A DNA stretch of 64,000 nt from Ridgeia piscesae (GCA_025642075.2 JAODUO010000487.1:190001-254000); one strand, 5' to 3'. Shown: positions 1-14,510, counted from the first letter of the stretch. Made by a program: numbers and translations. Notes: generated by a model from the letters alone, not told the origin.

Positions 1-390
1 GAAATCACCAGTAGTGACCTGTCTACAACCACCAGCAGCTAACTCGTTCAGATCAGACCAGACAACACGGAGATTCCGTTTTTGCTGGAAACGACTGGGT
101 GCGACACCTTGCGAGAATGACAAATGTAGTTTGGGGTATATCACATACACTTATGTGTGAAACGAACTGAGACGAAGAAAGAAAGGAATACATGAAGTGT
201 TGTTGGCATCAAGAACAGACGGTAGAAAGAGAAGCAGAAAACGACCACTTGAGTGAGAGGACAGAGTGGAGAGAAATGGTAGCGACAGTGGGACGGAGAG
301 TTCGTGAGCCACTCACAAATCTACTGTCACAACATTTGAACGACGCTCACGAGTCATGACCGAAGTGTGGATATCATCCTACCACTGCCA

Positions 391-530
391 GACGTCACAC
401 GCCAGTCACCATCAGACGTCACACGCCAGTCACCATCAGACGTCACACGCCAGTCACCATCAGACGTCACACGCCAGTCACCATGCATCACGCCAGTCAC
501 CATCAGACGTCACACACACGCCAGTCACCG
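391..530. repeat. 24-bp minisatellite
   Basis: Four near-perfect copies of a 24-bp unit (gacgtcacacgccagtcacc plus atca), then two diverged copies. The open frames reading HHQTSHAS on the plus strand are products of the 3n period, not a gene. Confidence 0.9.
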
Positions 531-1168
531 TGCACGCGCTCACGCCAGGAAATGCATCTAAGATAATCAAGAAAGCGTTAACTGGTCTAGAAGCCCGCGT
601 CTAGAAACCTGCGGCCCGATCTTACAGTCTTACTCGAAGACGTACGTCACGCGTAGATGAGGTACCGAAACTGTGCCTGGCTTCAGTCCACTTTGCAAAA
701 AACAAACAGATTCGTGTGCCTGCGTTGACCTGTAGGCAACTCTCTGTTAACGTCGACACTAGACAGAATGCACTTGTTGACCTCTCTTGGAGCGATCACT
801 TTTTTAGAGCAAGAGTGATGACAAAAAAGAGCTGACGGAATCTCGCTGTACTGATTGCTTCCGACATATCCTAACTAACCTTAACCGCTCACAGCAGTTG
901 AGGTTATCGCCATTCTCCAGGTGCGGCCGAACCAGCCAGAACGAGAATGGACACTCGTGAGTTAGCCCAAGTTTGGGTTGTTATGAGACCTGAGACACAG
1001 TCCGAGACATGGCACGGTAGCTGTCGACGTCACCTGCGTCGAACAGCGCGAGGGAGTGGAGCCTTGCTGTGGTCGCTAAGGCACAGCACCGCCTCCCGAG
1101 ACGAAGATGTTCGCAGAACACGGGAGAACCTGTCACTCGCTTAAGATGATTAAGAATAAGAAGAAACA

Positions 1169-1235
<67 letters not shown>

Positions 1236-1246
1236 CACACACACAA
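1169..1246. repeat. (ACGC)n then (AC)n microsatellite
   Basis: About 13 ACGC units pass directly into an AC dinucleotide run. Short open frames on both strands (poly-HART, poly-CV) are repeat artefacts. Confidence 0.95.
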
Positions 1247-1674
1247 ACAAAAACACACCTGTTGTACAACTGCGTGTAACGGTCAAACAATGTCATATGC
1301 AATGATATGACTTCTCTATAAGGACCATTATACAACGTCTCCGTTTATTACACCGATCTCGCACACAATGAAACAATAATTGGATAATTGCAACTGACTT
1401 ATAACTAAGTGTTATGTGTGTTTAGTACAGGTACGTCGTCTCGTTGATTGCACACACAGACAGAACGTACATTTGGCAATATGTCACTGCACTTGCGCTA
1501 CCTTTGGCGCGTCGTGGACAGGACGAATCTACACAGTCGATCACGTGGTCAACAACTGTTATTTACGTCTGAAAACGGACAACACCGAGACGAATTAAAT
1601 CTCATGTGTAGGTGTATGTGTTGTAGGCGTGTCACCGAGGCCGACGACTACATCTTGTCCTGCAGACTCCCATA

Positions 1675-1816
1675 ACGTTCCGGTAACGTTAGCATAATGT
1701 CATAATTATTTCCAAAAACAACGTTAAGAGAAAGTTACCGGCTAACGTTATCGTAAATAGCACGTAACGTTCTGGTAGCGTTCTGGGAACGTGATTTGGT
1801 TAGCTGGGTAGAAGCG
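1675..1816. mobile_element. AACGTT-rich interspersed repeat, probably a MITE remnant
   Basis: The palindrome AACGTT or close variants recurs at least six times in 140 bp, and the tract ends in ggttagctgggta. It resembles in style the complete MITE at 58697-58945, which is also AACGTT-rich and ends ctgggta. No clear matching left terminal repeat or target duplication was found. Confidence 0.45.
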
Positions 1817-4543
1817 ACTGGCAAACGTAGACGTAACACGTCATATGTAGTATAGTACGTCATGCGTAGAGGGGAGCTGAAGTCCCCGGGTGAGTGTGAC
1901 GCGCGTTACATGGAGTAGGGGGTCTATACGTCCCGCGGGGGAGGTTAAGGATTGTGTACAAGAGTTACGTAACTAGTAGAGATGAAACCGTGTTAGTTCG
2001 TTGATATATCCATGTCTGTCTGATAGGAACAACTACTACCTGATATGTCGTAAAGGAGCAATCAAAAAATAGTAGATGTCATTCAGTGTTTTGAATGTAT
2101 GACTACAACCACACCTCCAGATGGCACTCTGTGGAATCGTCCTACTGTTAACGAGCTGTCTCACACTGCGCTGACGCCGCCTAGACAACGCCATCGTGCT
2201 GGTGACGTCATGGCCAGAAAAGGGTTCTGACAGTAGCTAATGAAGGTTGCCTAAATTTGGAAGCCCCAATGGAGGTGGATTCAAACCCCGATAGACATCC
2301 CGGCGCGACTTTCATCAGCCCATCCCCCTGTTAATCAATACACAGGTCTAAACATAAACAGTTGGTGTTATTGCTTATTATTATTTATATACATTAAGGT
2401 CTAAATTGGAATACTATTTGACGCTGTGCAAACATTCAGCGCCAACTGTACTTACAGAGAGTTGTACACAATCCACACATGCTCGTGTCACCGACAAGAA
2501 TGAAGTATCCTAGACGTGTAGACTTAGCGTTCATTGACCGACATACAGCCCACCTGTCGCCGTCTCTTGGAGCGATGTCAGCGTCCGGCCTCCCCCGAAG
2601 ACAACCAACACCAACAGTGGACACTTCGTCCAACGACGTGCACGCATAGCAGATTACGACGAGTGTGTTTGACGATATACGATTCACTTTGATCAGCCAC
2701 GACCGGGTTGTGCCGGCTTCAGATTGTATTGGCACCAGGACACGGACGGGCATTGAACAAGTACAGCGCTCAGTTCGAGTGTACAAGGGTCTATAGACCT
2801 CGTCAGCACGGACCTTTGTAGTCGCCGACAAAGTAAATGGCCGTCTCGACACACACAAGGCTTAATCTACGCTCGAGTCGCTCTGATAAACCTATGATAA
2901 TTGCGCGTTATTGCCACATCGCCTTGGGCCGGTTTTGTGTGCCACATGTACCAGTATTGTGTACCTCGTCGTGTCGTCTTGTTATTGTCGCTGAGACGTA
3001 GACACCACAGCTGCTCGATCGCTGCTTCTAATCGCCTTTAGTACCTTGTTATTATGTACAATCGTTCTGGACTGTCCCCGCTTTGAGACTGTTAGTGAAA
3101 ATAATGTCTACACATACACGCCCACTTCACGAAGGTACTATGCAATTTCAAGCTAGGGAATTACGCATTGTGCTGTTTCACTAAAACCGCTTTCTCGCGT
3201 CAGTATATTTCTGACGAGTGAAATAGTGTGCAGCAACAATACTTCTTATAGTGTACGGGCCTCTACGGAACCTCGAGTGACGCGTACATGAACGGTTTAT
3301 TTGCAGACGACTATATTTGACAAACATATCACACGCACGCATGCACGCACATAGGCACGCATGCACATACGTTCGCTCACGTACGCTCACAGACACACAT
3401 TCGTTCTACGATGTTCTCTCAAGACAAACCAACTTACTGAGTTATGTTTGCATTATTGTTATCATAAGGCAACAATGGCCGGCAGGAAAGCGGGAATTTA
3501 CAGAATACGTCCTTTGAAAGTCATGTAGTACAACGTTACGAATTATTGTGTACACAACAAACACAGATTAGCAAAAGAGCGCCGTATTTCGTACAATTCG
3601 CGCATTGGACAAAGCACCGACAGACACTGTCAAAACCCACGAACGACGAAAGACTCACTCGTGACAAAGTTGTACAAGTCGAATTAGGCGCCAGACGCAC
3701 AGACTCATGCAAACTGATGTATAGAAGACTATCTAGACACCAGGTTGTTGAGTCACTGTTTCCAACAAGACAGGCGTTTGATGTTATTGTGTGCGCCATA
3801 CACGGTGGCTCATATTCCTGATTAGTTACACTCTGGTGTGTCGTAACTGACCAAGTGCCAAAGGGCCAGGTCTGCTATTAGTTGGTCCGATTGTCTGAAT
3901 CGTATGGTAATTTAAGTTTATGACTGTCGGTTTATGATTGCTCGTTTATGATTGTCAATTTACCAATTGTCAGTTTATGATTGGCCGAATGAACTATCCG
4001 CAGTTGCGGTGGCCGTGTCAGTGAGACAGACCGGGTCATACGACCGGGTCATAAGCCCGTTTGGATCTAACGCGCTGATCGCTCCAGTGACGCCACATTG
4101 CGTAGTCGAAGACTCAAGACTCGGTGGTTACGTTGATAATATACACTTGATTAGCTCGAGGACTGTCTAACGAGCTTTGGAGTCACACACTGGCAGATAA
4201 TCAAATAGATTAGGCTAAAGTAACATGAATGGCGTCTTTCGTACGACTCTACGTAGTCATTCTCTGGCAGGATCGACACATTGAGCGATACATGCTGTGA
4301 TGCAATTATCGCGATACCTGTATTTACACGGTACGCATTTCAATACACATCGATACAGATATTTAGACAGTTTATTTCCATTTTATTACACATCGAAGTA
4401 CTAAATAAAAAATGCATAAGCCCTCTGACGTCGTGGTGTTGACCGACATGTGTCGGTTGTGTCTAGTGGGTGGATTAGGAACGGTTTCTAATGGAGGCTC
4501 TATTCACATTTTAGAAAACATACTTGCTCATTTCATGCACGCT
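1817..4543. other. No gene recognised
   Basis: Open frames here (longest 140 codons, minus strand, 2436-2858) have no domain I recognise, no repeat structure and no splice context. A weak tRNA-like B-box (gattcaaacccc near 2279) may mark an old SINE. An imperfect CACG/ATGC-rich patch lies at 3330-3392. Confidence 0.5.
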
Positions 4544-4675
4544 CAGCACAGCACAGCACAGCACAGCACAGCACAGCACAGCACAGCACAGCCAGCCAGC
4601 CAGCCAGCACAGCCAGCCAGCCAGCACAGCCAGCCAGCACAGCACAGCACAGCACAGCACAGCACAGCACAGCAC
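4544..4675. repeat. (AGCAC)n pentanucleotide array with (CCAG)n interruptions
   Basis: Pentamer AGCAC blocks flank three CCAG tetranucleotide blocks. Open frames reading poly-HSTAQ or poly-CCAVL are artefacts. Confidence 0.92.
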
Positions 4676-7140
4676 ATAAGGTCATGAGAAAAGTATCGCA
4701 ATTCAGTGAAGCATGAAAAATCGATACGATGTTTTGTTTCGATATACAAATACTTCCCGACGAGCAATTTTTCCCGTTGAGCGGAAAATCGAGTATGGGA
4801 TGGACTCTGTGTTATTCCAACTGGAGCTTGTCTTGTTTTGTCGCTTCTTTTGCCTTGTCGCTTGCCGTCTAGGTTTACTGTTGTCGACGACATGTGTGCT
4901 AGACCATTTAGGCAGACTAGTGAAAGTTTTCTTAAGCGAAACATGCATGTAATGAACCCGTAAATTCTTGTTTTTCATTAATTCTACATATTGCTTTTTA
5001 ATAATACATTGAAGTAATCATTCCAATATAAGCTACACATTCAGTGCAGTTGCGGGGTACTCGCAACTGTGGTAATTAGCATCACGCACAATGTAATTAT
5101 TTAATATAAAAAGTCACACATTGTGGCATAATTTGATCATGCGGAAGTCAAATTAATATACAAGTAGAGTCATATATCACGCACAGGGGTGTCTCGTCTC
5201 ATGTCGGTGTTAGAGTTGGGTAAAGCTTAGCACAGGCCAGATGCGCCGCTGAAATTTTAGAGAGACGTTTTTAGATATGTTGCTTTGTGACAAAGGGGAT
5301 TACGGATGACTTTTAGAGGTGTCAACAAGTGGTAGTGTTAGAGATTTCTCACGGTGCCGTGAGCATAGCGTTGGTAGTTTTAAGAATGTTTGATGTAGAT
5401 AAAACATAGTTTCTTGTTCTTGCACACAGAGGCTGCGTGAAGATGAAGCATGTTTCCGTACGACCCTGCTCAGTCAGCGTGTTATGCCTACAGTTTCAAC
5501 TCGGAATTTCGGAGTGTTTTTTGACGATGACTGTAATGTTAAAGAAAATATATTTCTCAGTCTTGTCGAACATGTTTCTATAATATTCATGATTTACGGC
5601 GTATTCGTCGGTATTTGCCTTTTTCTATTTCAAAAACTATTGCAACTGCGCTAGTCATTAGTAGACTAGACTACTATTATTCCCTTTTTCAAAATATTGC
5701 CTTTACGAATGTTAAAAATTGCCCCTTCTAAAGTCGCTGCGCTGGCTTCCTGTCCGACACCATCCGTATCTGTACTGTTATTGACCAGGCACTTTCACTG
5801 TTTAGGCTCTAAGAAAACCTCCCAGCGGTCGTGATGCGTCTGGGGAGCGCGACCTGCTCACGGCCAGTGACATCGGCTTATTTACGTCGACTCGACGACA
5901 TTAAATTGATCTAACTAAATAAATAATATCCGACTTCTTTTTAGAGGGAGTGAAGCACAATGATATTCCAAACACATACAAATCGAAAAAAGTGGTAACA
6001 CCGTGTTTTAAAGTCCCTAATTTACTGGCCTAATAATTTAGGCCCGCTAACTGGAAGATTACCGAAGTTTTGCTTCACTTCAGCACGTTTAAACTGCGTA
6101 CCGCAAAACAGACAGTGTCATCAAATAATGACAATTTATTTCAGCAGTTCGCACGTTTCACTGGATAGCGTCAACATTTTGAAATCAGAAATTCAGGCGA
6201 TTTCGTTGAACTCGGCGTCGACTCCATTTCCTGTACTGCTTTTCATAAACATATTATTTTATTTTATTTTAACACCTAAACATTTGGACCAGTTCAAGCA
6301 CTACTGTGTCAAATGTAAGCGAAACAATGGCTTGGATGAACTTAAAATATGTCCTTCAATAATACATTTCATATAGGGATTTTACAGTAATCTGAAATAG
6401 TTAATGCTCCCTCTTGCTGTCCCCCCTCCTGAATTGTGTAATTAAATAAGTAGCTATAATGGGACTAGTTTGCCTGTCAAATTTAACGAGTAGCTATAAC
6501 GGGAAAAAACCTGTAGCTATAACGGGAAGTAGCTATAACGGACCGAGACCGTTGAGCCACCTGCCGCAGTTGTCAAAACTAATATTTATCTATTATGCGC
6601 TACAATAAACTAATCGGTAGTTTAGTTCGTTCGTTTCGATTCGATTTACTTAGTCACTAACAGTAAACGATGATTCCATTATGGTGTAAAGTTTTTTGTG
6701 TACGCATACAAGGACATGACGTGGTTTAAAATAATTTCTCCATAAATTTACTTAAAATCCGTATAAAAACGGAGTGTATGGCCGTATCACTTAAAAAACC
6801 GCCAAAATCCGTATCGGATACGGGTAATCCGTATCATATGGCAAGTCTGAAATTGGCAGATTCCCCCACCATTGGATGAATATATGCGCATGCGTTTGTC
6901 ATTTGAGTCTTGTAGCACCTGTGTCCCGCTGAGCTTGGGGGACTAGTTACGTTTGTAGGAGGGATAGACTGGCAGTCGACACGCCGCCCACAGAGGACCC
7001 AACGTCCGCGGCCAGCAGGCCCGTGCTCAGACCGTTCCGATTTTGAAGGGTGCTCAGGTTCACTGGGTGATTAGGGAAGAGTGATGTAAAAGTTGTGTGT
7101 GTGACCCCCGTATGTTACTGGGTGCGTGAGTGGACGAGTG
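4676..7140. other. No gene recognised
   Basis: AT-rich DNA. Four copies of a tagctataacggga motif occur between 6450 and 6541, and a cluster of ccgtat/atacgg inverted motifs at 6760-6840 suggests a decayed palindromic transposon. No coding signal. Confidence 0.45.
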
Positions 7141-8145
<1,005 letters not shown>

Positions 8146-9481
8146 AGACAGTAAACAGACATACAAACAGAAAACAAACATATGGATGCTAGGCTACTAG
8201 GCATGTAAGGAAAGGACCAACTGAGAAACGAAGAGTTTACTTAGACTGTTCTCCATAGCATACGTCGTATTATAGTAGTATCGCACTGACAATAAAAACA
8301 ACAGAATAAGTTCACTAACCATCAACAAGCTTGTAGGTTTCGTGGGAGCCATCGCGCAAGTCATCATGGCTGCCACGCGTCTCTGTTCCCGCCGAATATC
8401 GCCGAGACGAAGAGGAGTCGTCTGCTGCGTCTGCATCACTTCCGGTTGAATGTGTGTAATAAAACCCTGTTTTCGGCACCATACGTTCGCATCATTTGAA
8501 AATACGAGACGCTTTCGTGTTTCCACAAAGAATGTACGTTATGACATCGTCTTCGCACACCTTTCGCATTCACAATGACTTCACCAAGGATGCAATGTCA
8601 ACTACGTCGTGTCGCCATTGAAATGGAAATGGGCGTATTTGCATTGACGGATATTCACTTATCATACAATCAATACAAACGCGACTATTCAAGCAACCAT
8701 CGAGGGAATTCATTTCGTTCAAGAGATGGAATTATCGGACGAAAGTGCCTTCGTAGCGACCGGTCAAAGCCGTATCAGACGAGTTTCACTCGGTGTATTA
8801 GTATTGATGCAGTCACCGTGAGAACGCTAGCAAACAGACACACACACGCATGCCTCAGGTCGGCCAGTCGATGGATAGATCGGTGCGTTCTTCAAACACT
8901 TCATGCAAGTATAGTTAATATGCGTTGCATGCAAGGTCGTGGTTCTGGTCCGCAGTTCGAGTCAACTTCACGATGCCTCTCCGTGTGTACGAATCTTCTT
9001 AATGTGTTTCTCTATCGTTGCATTTTATTGATATGAATACAATAAGGTGTGTATTTAAGCGCTGAAGAAAGTCTTAAACATAAGTGATCACATTGAATAA
9101 GAAGTGGGACAGAGGCTAGATCTACTTAGACCTAATGTCACCACATCTTATAAAAAAAATTTATAATGTTATAGCTGAATCAACTGTAATATCGTAAGTA
9201 CCCGTCATGTAAATCTAAAGTTTGTCCTGGTGTCAGTGGTGTGATATCCTACGATGTCTAGTGATATAAGTGACGAGCTGTCTCGTAGTGCTTGTATATT
9301 TATCTAAATTCGTCCATTGTCACTTCATTGTATCCCTGATCTCAGCCACTTTGTATTTCTGCTTTCTCTCCCCGTCTACCTTCCTTCGTTCACTTATGTA
9401 CTGTCGTGTCGTCTTCTATTCCTGCAATACATGTTCAATTGTCGATTATTTCTCTCTCTCGTGTATTTAATCCGCATCACT
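8146..9481. other. No gene recognised
   Basis: One open frame of 153 codons (plus, 8575-9036) shows no recognisable domain and no codon or splice support. The rest is AT-rich. Confidence 0.45.
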
Positions 9482-10012
9482 ACATCGTTGCTACTATTAC
9501 ATCGTTGCTACTGCTACATCGTTGCTACTGCTACATCGATGCTACTGCTGCATCGTTGCTACTGCTACATCGTTGCTACTGCTACATCGTTGCTGCTGCT
9601 ACATCGTTGCTGCTGCTACATCGTTGCTGCTGCTACATCGTTGCTGCTGCTGCATCGTTGCTACTGCTACATCGTTGCTGCTGCTACATCGTTGCTACTG
9701 CTACATCGTTGCTGCTGCTACATCGTTGTCTGCTGCTGCATCGTTGCTACTGCTACATCGTTGCTGCTGCTACATCGTTGCTGCTGCTACATCGTTGCTA
9801 CTGCTACATCGTTGCTGCTGCTACATCGTTGCTGCTGCTGCATCGTTGCTACTGCTACATCGTTGCTACTGCTACATCGTTGCTGCTGCTACATCGTTGC
9901 TGCTGCTACATCGTTGCTACTGCTACATCGTTGCTACTGCTACATCGTTGCTGCTGCTACATCGTTGCTGCTGCTACATCGTTGCTACTGCTACATCGTT
10001 GCTACTGCTACC
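9482..10012. repeat. 17-bp minisatellite, about 31 copies
   Basis: Unit catcgttgctRctgcta with R alternating between A and G from copy to copy, plus occasional ctgctgctg variants. Because 17 is not a multiple of 3, all three frames stay open and read the same LLLLHRC/YIVAT/ATSL mix; these are artefacts. Confidence 0.95.
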
Positions 10013-10226
10013 ATCCAGTATCATTCAGTACCATTGGATCATTCAATGATATTTCAGTAGGACTCAGTTGTACTCTCAACGGTAATTTAAAATACCATTC
10101 TATACCATTGGAAGGTACAAAGAATCCAAAATATAATTCAAAAACCATTCAGATACCATTCAAATACCCTTGGCCATAATACCCCCTAGGACCATTCAAG
10201 TACCATTCAATGGTATTTGAATGGTG
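10013..10226. mobile_element. ATACCATTC-rich interspersed repeat, copy A
   Basis: A 210-bp element with many ataccattc motifs and small palindromes near both ends (atcattcaatgat on the left, accattcaatggt on the right). A second copy sits at about 12454-13920, interrupted by a LINE. Shared blocks include ggtaatttaaaataccatt, ggtacaaagaatc and cccttggccataatacccc. It is non-coding, so presumably non-autonomous; class not determined. Confidence 0.75.
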
Positions 10227-10410
10227 TTTTTGTAAGCTTACAGTGGTGCGTAGGTAGCAGCCCAGTGGTCAATGATATCAGAGTTTTGATAAATTATAAA
10301 TATAAATATATTATGGCTCCGTGCTAATCAAATCATGGTCAATATATCAAGTTTTAAAATTATAAACAGAAATATATTATGGCTATGCTAATAAATCATT
10401 ACATACATAA

Positions 10411-10482
<72 letters not shown>
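10411..10482. repeat. (TA)n microsatellite
   Basis: About 35 TA units. Confidence 0.97.
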
Positions 10483-10485
<3 letters not shown>

Positions 10486-11029
10486 AAATATTAGTATGCG
10501 TTTTAGTGTCTAAGTTTACATTTAGACGAGCAATGCAAATACATTTTAACCAACGCTTTATTAGTTGACGCCATATGCTCCAACTCCGCGCATGTCTCGG
10601 GAGCATACCTTATTTCTCTTGAAGATCAGATATAGGGATAATAATAATGTATTATTGCATATTATTGCAGTGAATAGTCACAACATTAGATACAACCTCT
10701 CTTTAACATTAACTATCACACGTTCTGATTAATTATTCGATCCTATTTCTTATACACACATAATTCTAAACATCGTAATATAGCAAGTTACCAATTTCAA
10801 TTTAAAGTCCTATTGAAAACATTTGATTCACTGTCTCAACTCAACGTTTCATTGAATGTCTCTTATTCACAGTTTCTTTTCAGTGTTCTCATACACACAA
10901 CAGAACAGTTATTTCTTACAATTATGACTTGACTGATAGTATCACTAGTGTTCATTAACAAACTAATGCAATCTTTATTTTGGAAGCAGAGGTTACCAGC
11001 ACTTGCTCCCAAAAGACTTGCATCGCACC

Positions 11030-11770
11030 ATTAATCAAACAGCATTAGTATGGCTGTGTATGATTATGGTATATAATCGTAGTCTTTCATTCAAGTCAAG
11101 TGTTCTGTTCCCGGTGGACCTAGATGGGTACTTAGGTCGTTCCACCGTGTTCGGAGTAGCTGAGTCTTCCGCCTCACTCACATCAGTTGGGACATCATCG
11201 TTCACGGGATGGTCATCCATGGAGTCACTTTCCGTCGGCGGCTCCATTTCACGTTCACCGATTGAACCTCAAAACGTTTCGAGTAACGACATGCCGCTCG
11301 CGCATAGCTGCGATCGTCGATCCTTGTCTAGCCACCACTTCATAGGCCGTGAGTTGATACGGAATATAGAATGTTTGTTGGCTCTTTCTCCTCTGTTTCA
11401 CTATGACTCTGTCTCCTGGTTGCAGGTCTGTAAAGTTCGCCTTCGCTCTTTTGTCACATATTGCTTCATTCGAGACTTTGCTCTCGCATCTGTTTCTGTC
11501 GTGATTCTGTCCGACTTCGATGGCTCTTTAGTGTTTGTTTCCGTCTAGGGTTGTCCTGATGTTCCTGTTAAAGAGCGCCGTCGCTGGGGGTACTTCCGCC
11601 GAGCTGTGTGGCGTAGCTCGGCAACTTTTCCTTCAAGTATTGCGGAGCGAATCGCCTTTCGATGGTTCTCCGCTTGCGGCCAGTCTAGTGTTATTTTCCT
11701 GTGTTGGAAACCTGCGTGCTCCGCAACGCATTTGAATTATTCGGAGCTTTGAAATGGAGACCGATCGTCC
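11030..11770 (-). pseudogene. Ty3/Gypsy-type retrotransposon, decayed integrase C-terminus
   Basis: Minus-strand translation gives RATPHSSAEVPPATALFNRN followed, after a frame break, by LQPGDRVIVKQRRKSQQTFY and then RERHVVTRNVLRFNR before a stop at 11255. These match the end of a Gypsy integrase: the YRxTPHSTTGxPPAxLLFGR block, the PGDxVLV SH3-like module and the TRNxSxFK end. A tail with RPKYPSRSTGN in another frame (11035-11247) resembles the basic pol terminus. Several frameshifts and no upstream RT or LTR in the window show a dead fragment. Confidence 0.75.
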
Positions 11771-12453
11771 GATGTCACCACTTCCGATATGTGATAATTA
11801 AAAATAAACGAACCCGAACAGCAACGCGTCGAAGCACACCGAGTCCACGGGTGAATAGGACGGTCAGGTGAGGCACCTGAAAGTCAAAGATAACCAGTAA
11901 TTAGTCAACTCATTAATGTTGTTACTTTACCCATATTTGATTAACGCTATGGTAGGCCTATATAATATATATTATATGAATGACTACCAAAACAGACAGG
12001 ACTGAATTAAAACAAGAATTAGAGAGAGTAATGTCATAATCTTACCTAGGAATGTGGTTGCGCCGACCGTGGAGTACTGCGTCAACGGCTGCACTCCACA
12101 CTCCTGCAGTGCCATCACGTGTCCCTTTGTCAGTTGGTCTCGTCCGAGGCCGCTACGGATCTACGCATCGGTGTCGTTCTCGACATGTCTTCACCTCTTA
12201 GTTGCTGCGGTTGTTGTGAAATTTCTAATCGCCAACTGGTGGTTACGTTAACGTTCCATGACGTCACAGACGCATTTGACGAACCATGAGCAAATCAGGG
12301 CGTCGCATAACTCCCGCGGTTTTCATAACGGTCACTGCGTCGTAAGACGTCGAGAACGCTACTTTATCCGTCATAGCGTGACGTGTGACGTGCTGTTGTG
12401 AAATGTGAGCAGAGAGAGGTCTTTCGGGATAGTTCCTTACAAAAAAGAGCCAA

Positions 12454-13925
12454 TGGTATACCACTGATTACCATTCTATTTCAGTAGGACTCGTGGTAGG
12501 TTCTCAAAGGTAATTTAAAATACCATTCAATACCACTGAAAGGTATATTAATTATATTTACACAGCTGTTCGCTGCAAACTACTTTTGTATGCTGATGAT
12601 TCAGCCCTTTTAGTCTCGGGTAAAGACACCCAACTGATTCAAGAAAGTCTTTCTTCAGAACTCGAGGCAGCCAGAGAGTGGCCAATCAATAACAAATTGT
12701 CCCTCCATCTAGGGAAAACGGAGTCAATTCTATTTGGGTCGAAACGTAAACTTAACACCTGTAGATCCATCCAGATGAGATGTGCTGGTACGACATTGGC
12801 AAGTCAAACCCATGTTAAATACCTAGGCATAGACCTAGATCAGTCATTAACTGGAGAAAGAGTGGCTGACAAGATTATTTGTAAATAAAATGCCAAATTA
12901 AATTTTTTGTATACATATACAAAAAATATCAACATGAAAACAAAAAACTTCTTACCACAGCATTAATACAATGCCATTTTGACTATGCATGTTCATCATG
13001 GTTCTCTGGTTTAACCAAGAAATATTAATCCAGATTTCAGTGTACTCAGAACAAGGTAATCCGTTTAATCTTAAATGCACCAGCCAGAACCCACACAGAG
13101 AGAGAGAGAGTTTAGACTGGTGAATATGCTACCAGTGGAGTTACGAGTTAAACAACTCAAATTGAACCTTGTTTACAATGTCATAAATGATAAAGCACCG
13201 AAGAATATGTCAAATTTGATAAATGTAGCATGTAAGCAGCATGGCATAAATACAAGATCTAGTGTTATGTCTCTTCGTGTGCCGTATGTTAAATCATATG
13301 GGCAAACCTCCTTTTACTACACAGGAATTCATGCCTGGAACGAATTGCCATTTTCCATACAAAGTGTTCAGAACATGAGGCAACTTAAATGTCTACTGAA
13401 GCAGTTTTTGTTCAGTTGTCTTAATGATCAGGAAGCCAGCTCATTTATTTATTATTAATCATAATTGATGACGTAATTTTTATTTTTATTATTTATTAGA
13501 TTTATTGATGATTTTTTTGTAATAAATAACAAGGTTTTACAAAGTGTTTCTAATCAGGAGATATTTCCATACTTTTTTATATTGTAATTATCAATGTCAT
13601 TTACATATATTAGTAAATATTTATATCACTTATTTAATATGGTTGTTTTAGTATGTTATATTTGTCATTTCTGTCAATGTCTGTCAATGTCAAGGACCAC
13701 AATGGAAATAAGGGCGTGGACTGTTTGTGTTATCCGAATATTTAAATGTACCTTGTATTTATATATTATGCATATGTGTACAATGTTTTACATTTTATAT
13801 TAAATAAATCAATCAATCAATGAAAACGGTACAAAGAATCAAAAATACCATTCAAAAACCATTCAGATACCCTTGGCCATAATACCCCAGGACCATTCAA
13901 GAACCATTCAATGGTATTTTTACCC
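12454..13925. mobile_element. ATACCATTC-rich repeat, copy B, split by a LINE
   Basis: The left half (12454-12545) and right half (about 13821-13925) align in order with copy A at 10013-10226. The split falls at gaaaggta/acggta, where copy A reads gaaggtacaaag without a break. Confidence 0.75.
12546..13820 (+). mobile_element. 5'-truncated non-LTR retrotransposon (LINE) with RT remnant
   Basis: The element begins inside the reverse transcriptase, just before the catalytic YADD box (LLLYADDSALLVSG at about 12580), and continues with HLGKTESILFG and YLGIDLD. After frame breaks between 12886 and 13075 it resumes with RLVNMLPVELRVKQLKLNLV and HAWNELPFSIQSVQ. It ends in a (TCAA)n-type tail at 13807-13820, as many CR1/L2-like LINEs do. 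Possible target duplication: ctgaaaggta (12536) against atgaaaacggta (13820). A GA microsatellite at 13096-13109 has expanded within the ORF. Dead copy. Confidence 0.85.
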
Positions 13926-14510
13926 TTCATTAATTCTTCGTCTCCCAGTTTGAGCTCTACCAAAATGGCCGGACAGCAGTGACTGGCCAAAACGGCCGGA
14001 CAGCAGTGACATCTAAATCCAAACTACCAACTCCAAACCTCAATAAGTGACCCTTTGTTTCCCAGTTTGAGCACTTCCAACTTCGATCTTTTTGTTTACA
14101 ATAATAGGCCAACTTTGTAGTGTTGATTCGTCTTTGCAGTTACAAATGACACTGATCAGATCAAGTCCTCGTTGTTCCCTGCAACCAACGTAGCGCCATC
14201 AGCCTAACGACTACTGCTGGTAACGTCCTTGTACAGTTGCCACAAGCATAACCGTTGAAGGCGATATCAAGACGGTATGCAATTCACCATAGGCGGACCT
14301 GTTCAATCGAACACCATCTCATGAAACAATGTAGTCTAGTTGTAATTAATATAAGCTCAAGAGAATAAGAGTTACTCTGAGATTTCTCAGTGCATGATGT
14401 TTAACAATGTAAGTCGGGGGTGTTTAATGGTAATCATGTTTAACATGTCGCACTGATGCTGTTTCAAATGTTGTCATAAACAATGCAACAGGTCGACGTG
14501 CTGCTAGCAC

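Noticed and set aside
2436..2858. 140-codon minus-strand open frame
   Set aside because: No recognisable domain, no splice or promoter context; length is compatible with chance in a GC-balanced patch.
8575..9036. 153-codon plus-strand open frame
   Set aside because: No domain or composition bias typical of a gene; kept only as a note in the gap entry.
9317..10179. Three overlapping plus-strand open frames of 175-257 codons
   Set aside because: They read the same 17-bp minisatellite in three frames; the unique flanks show no domain.
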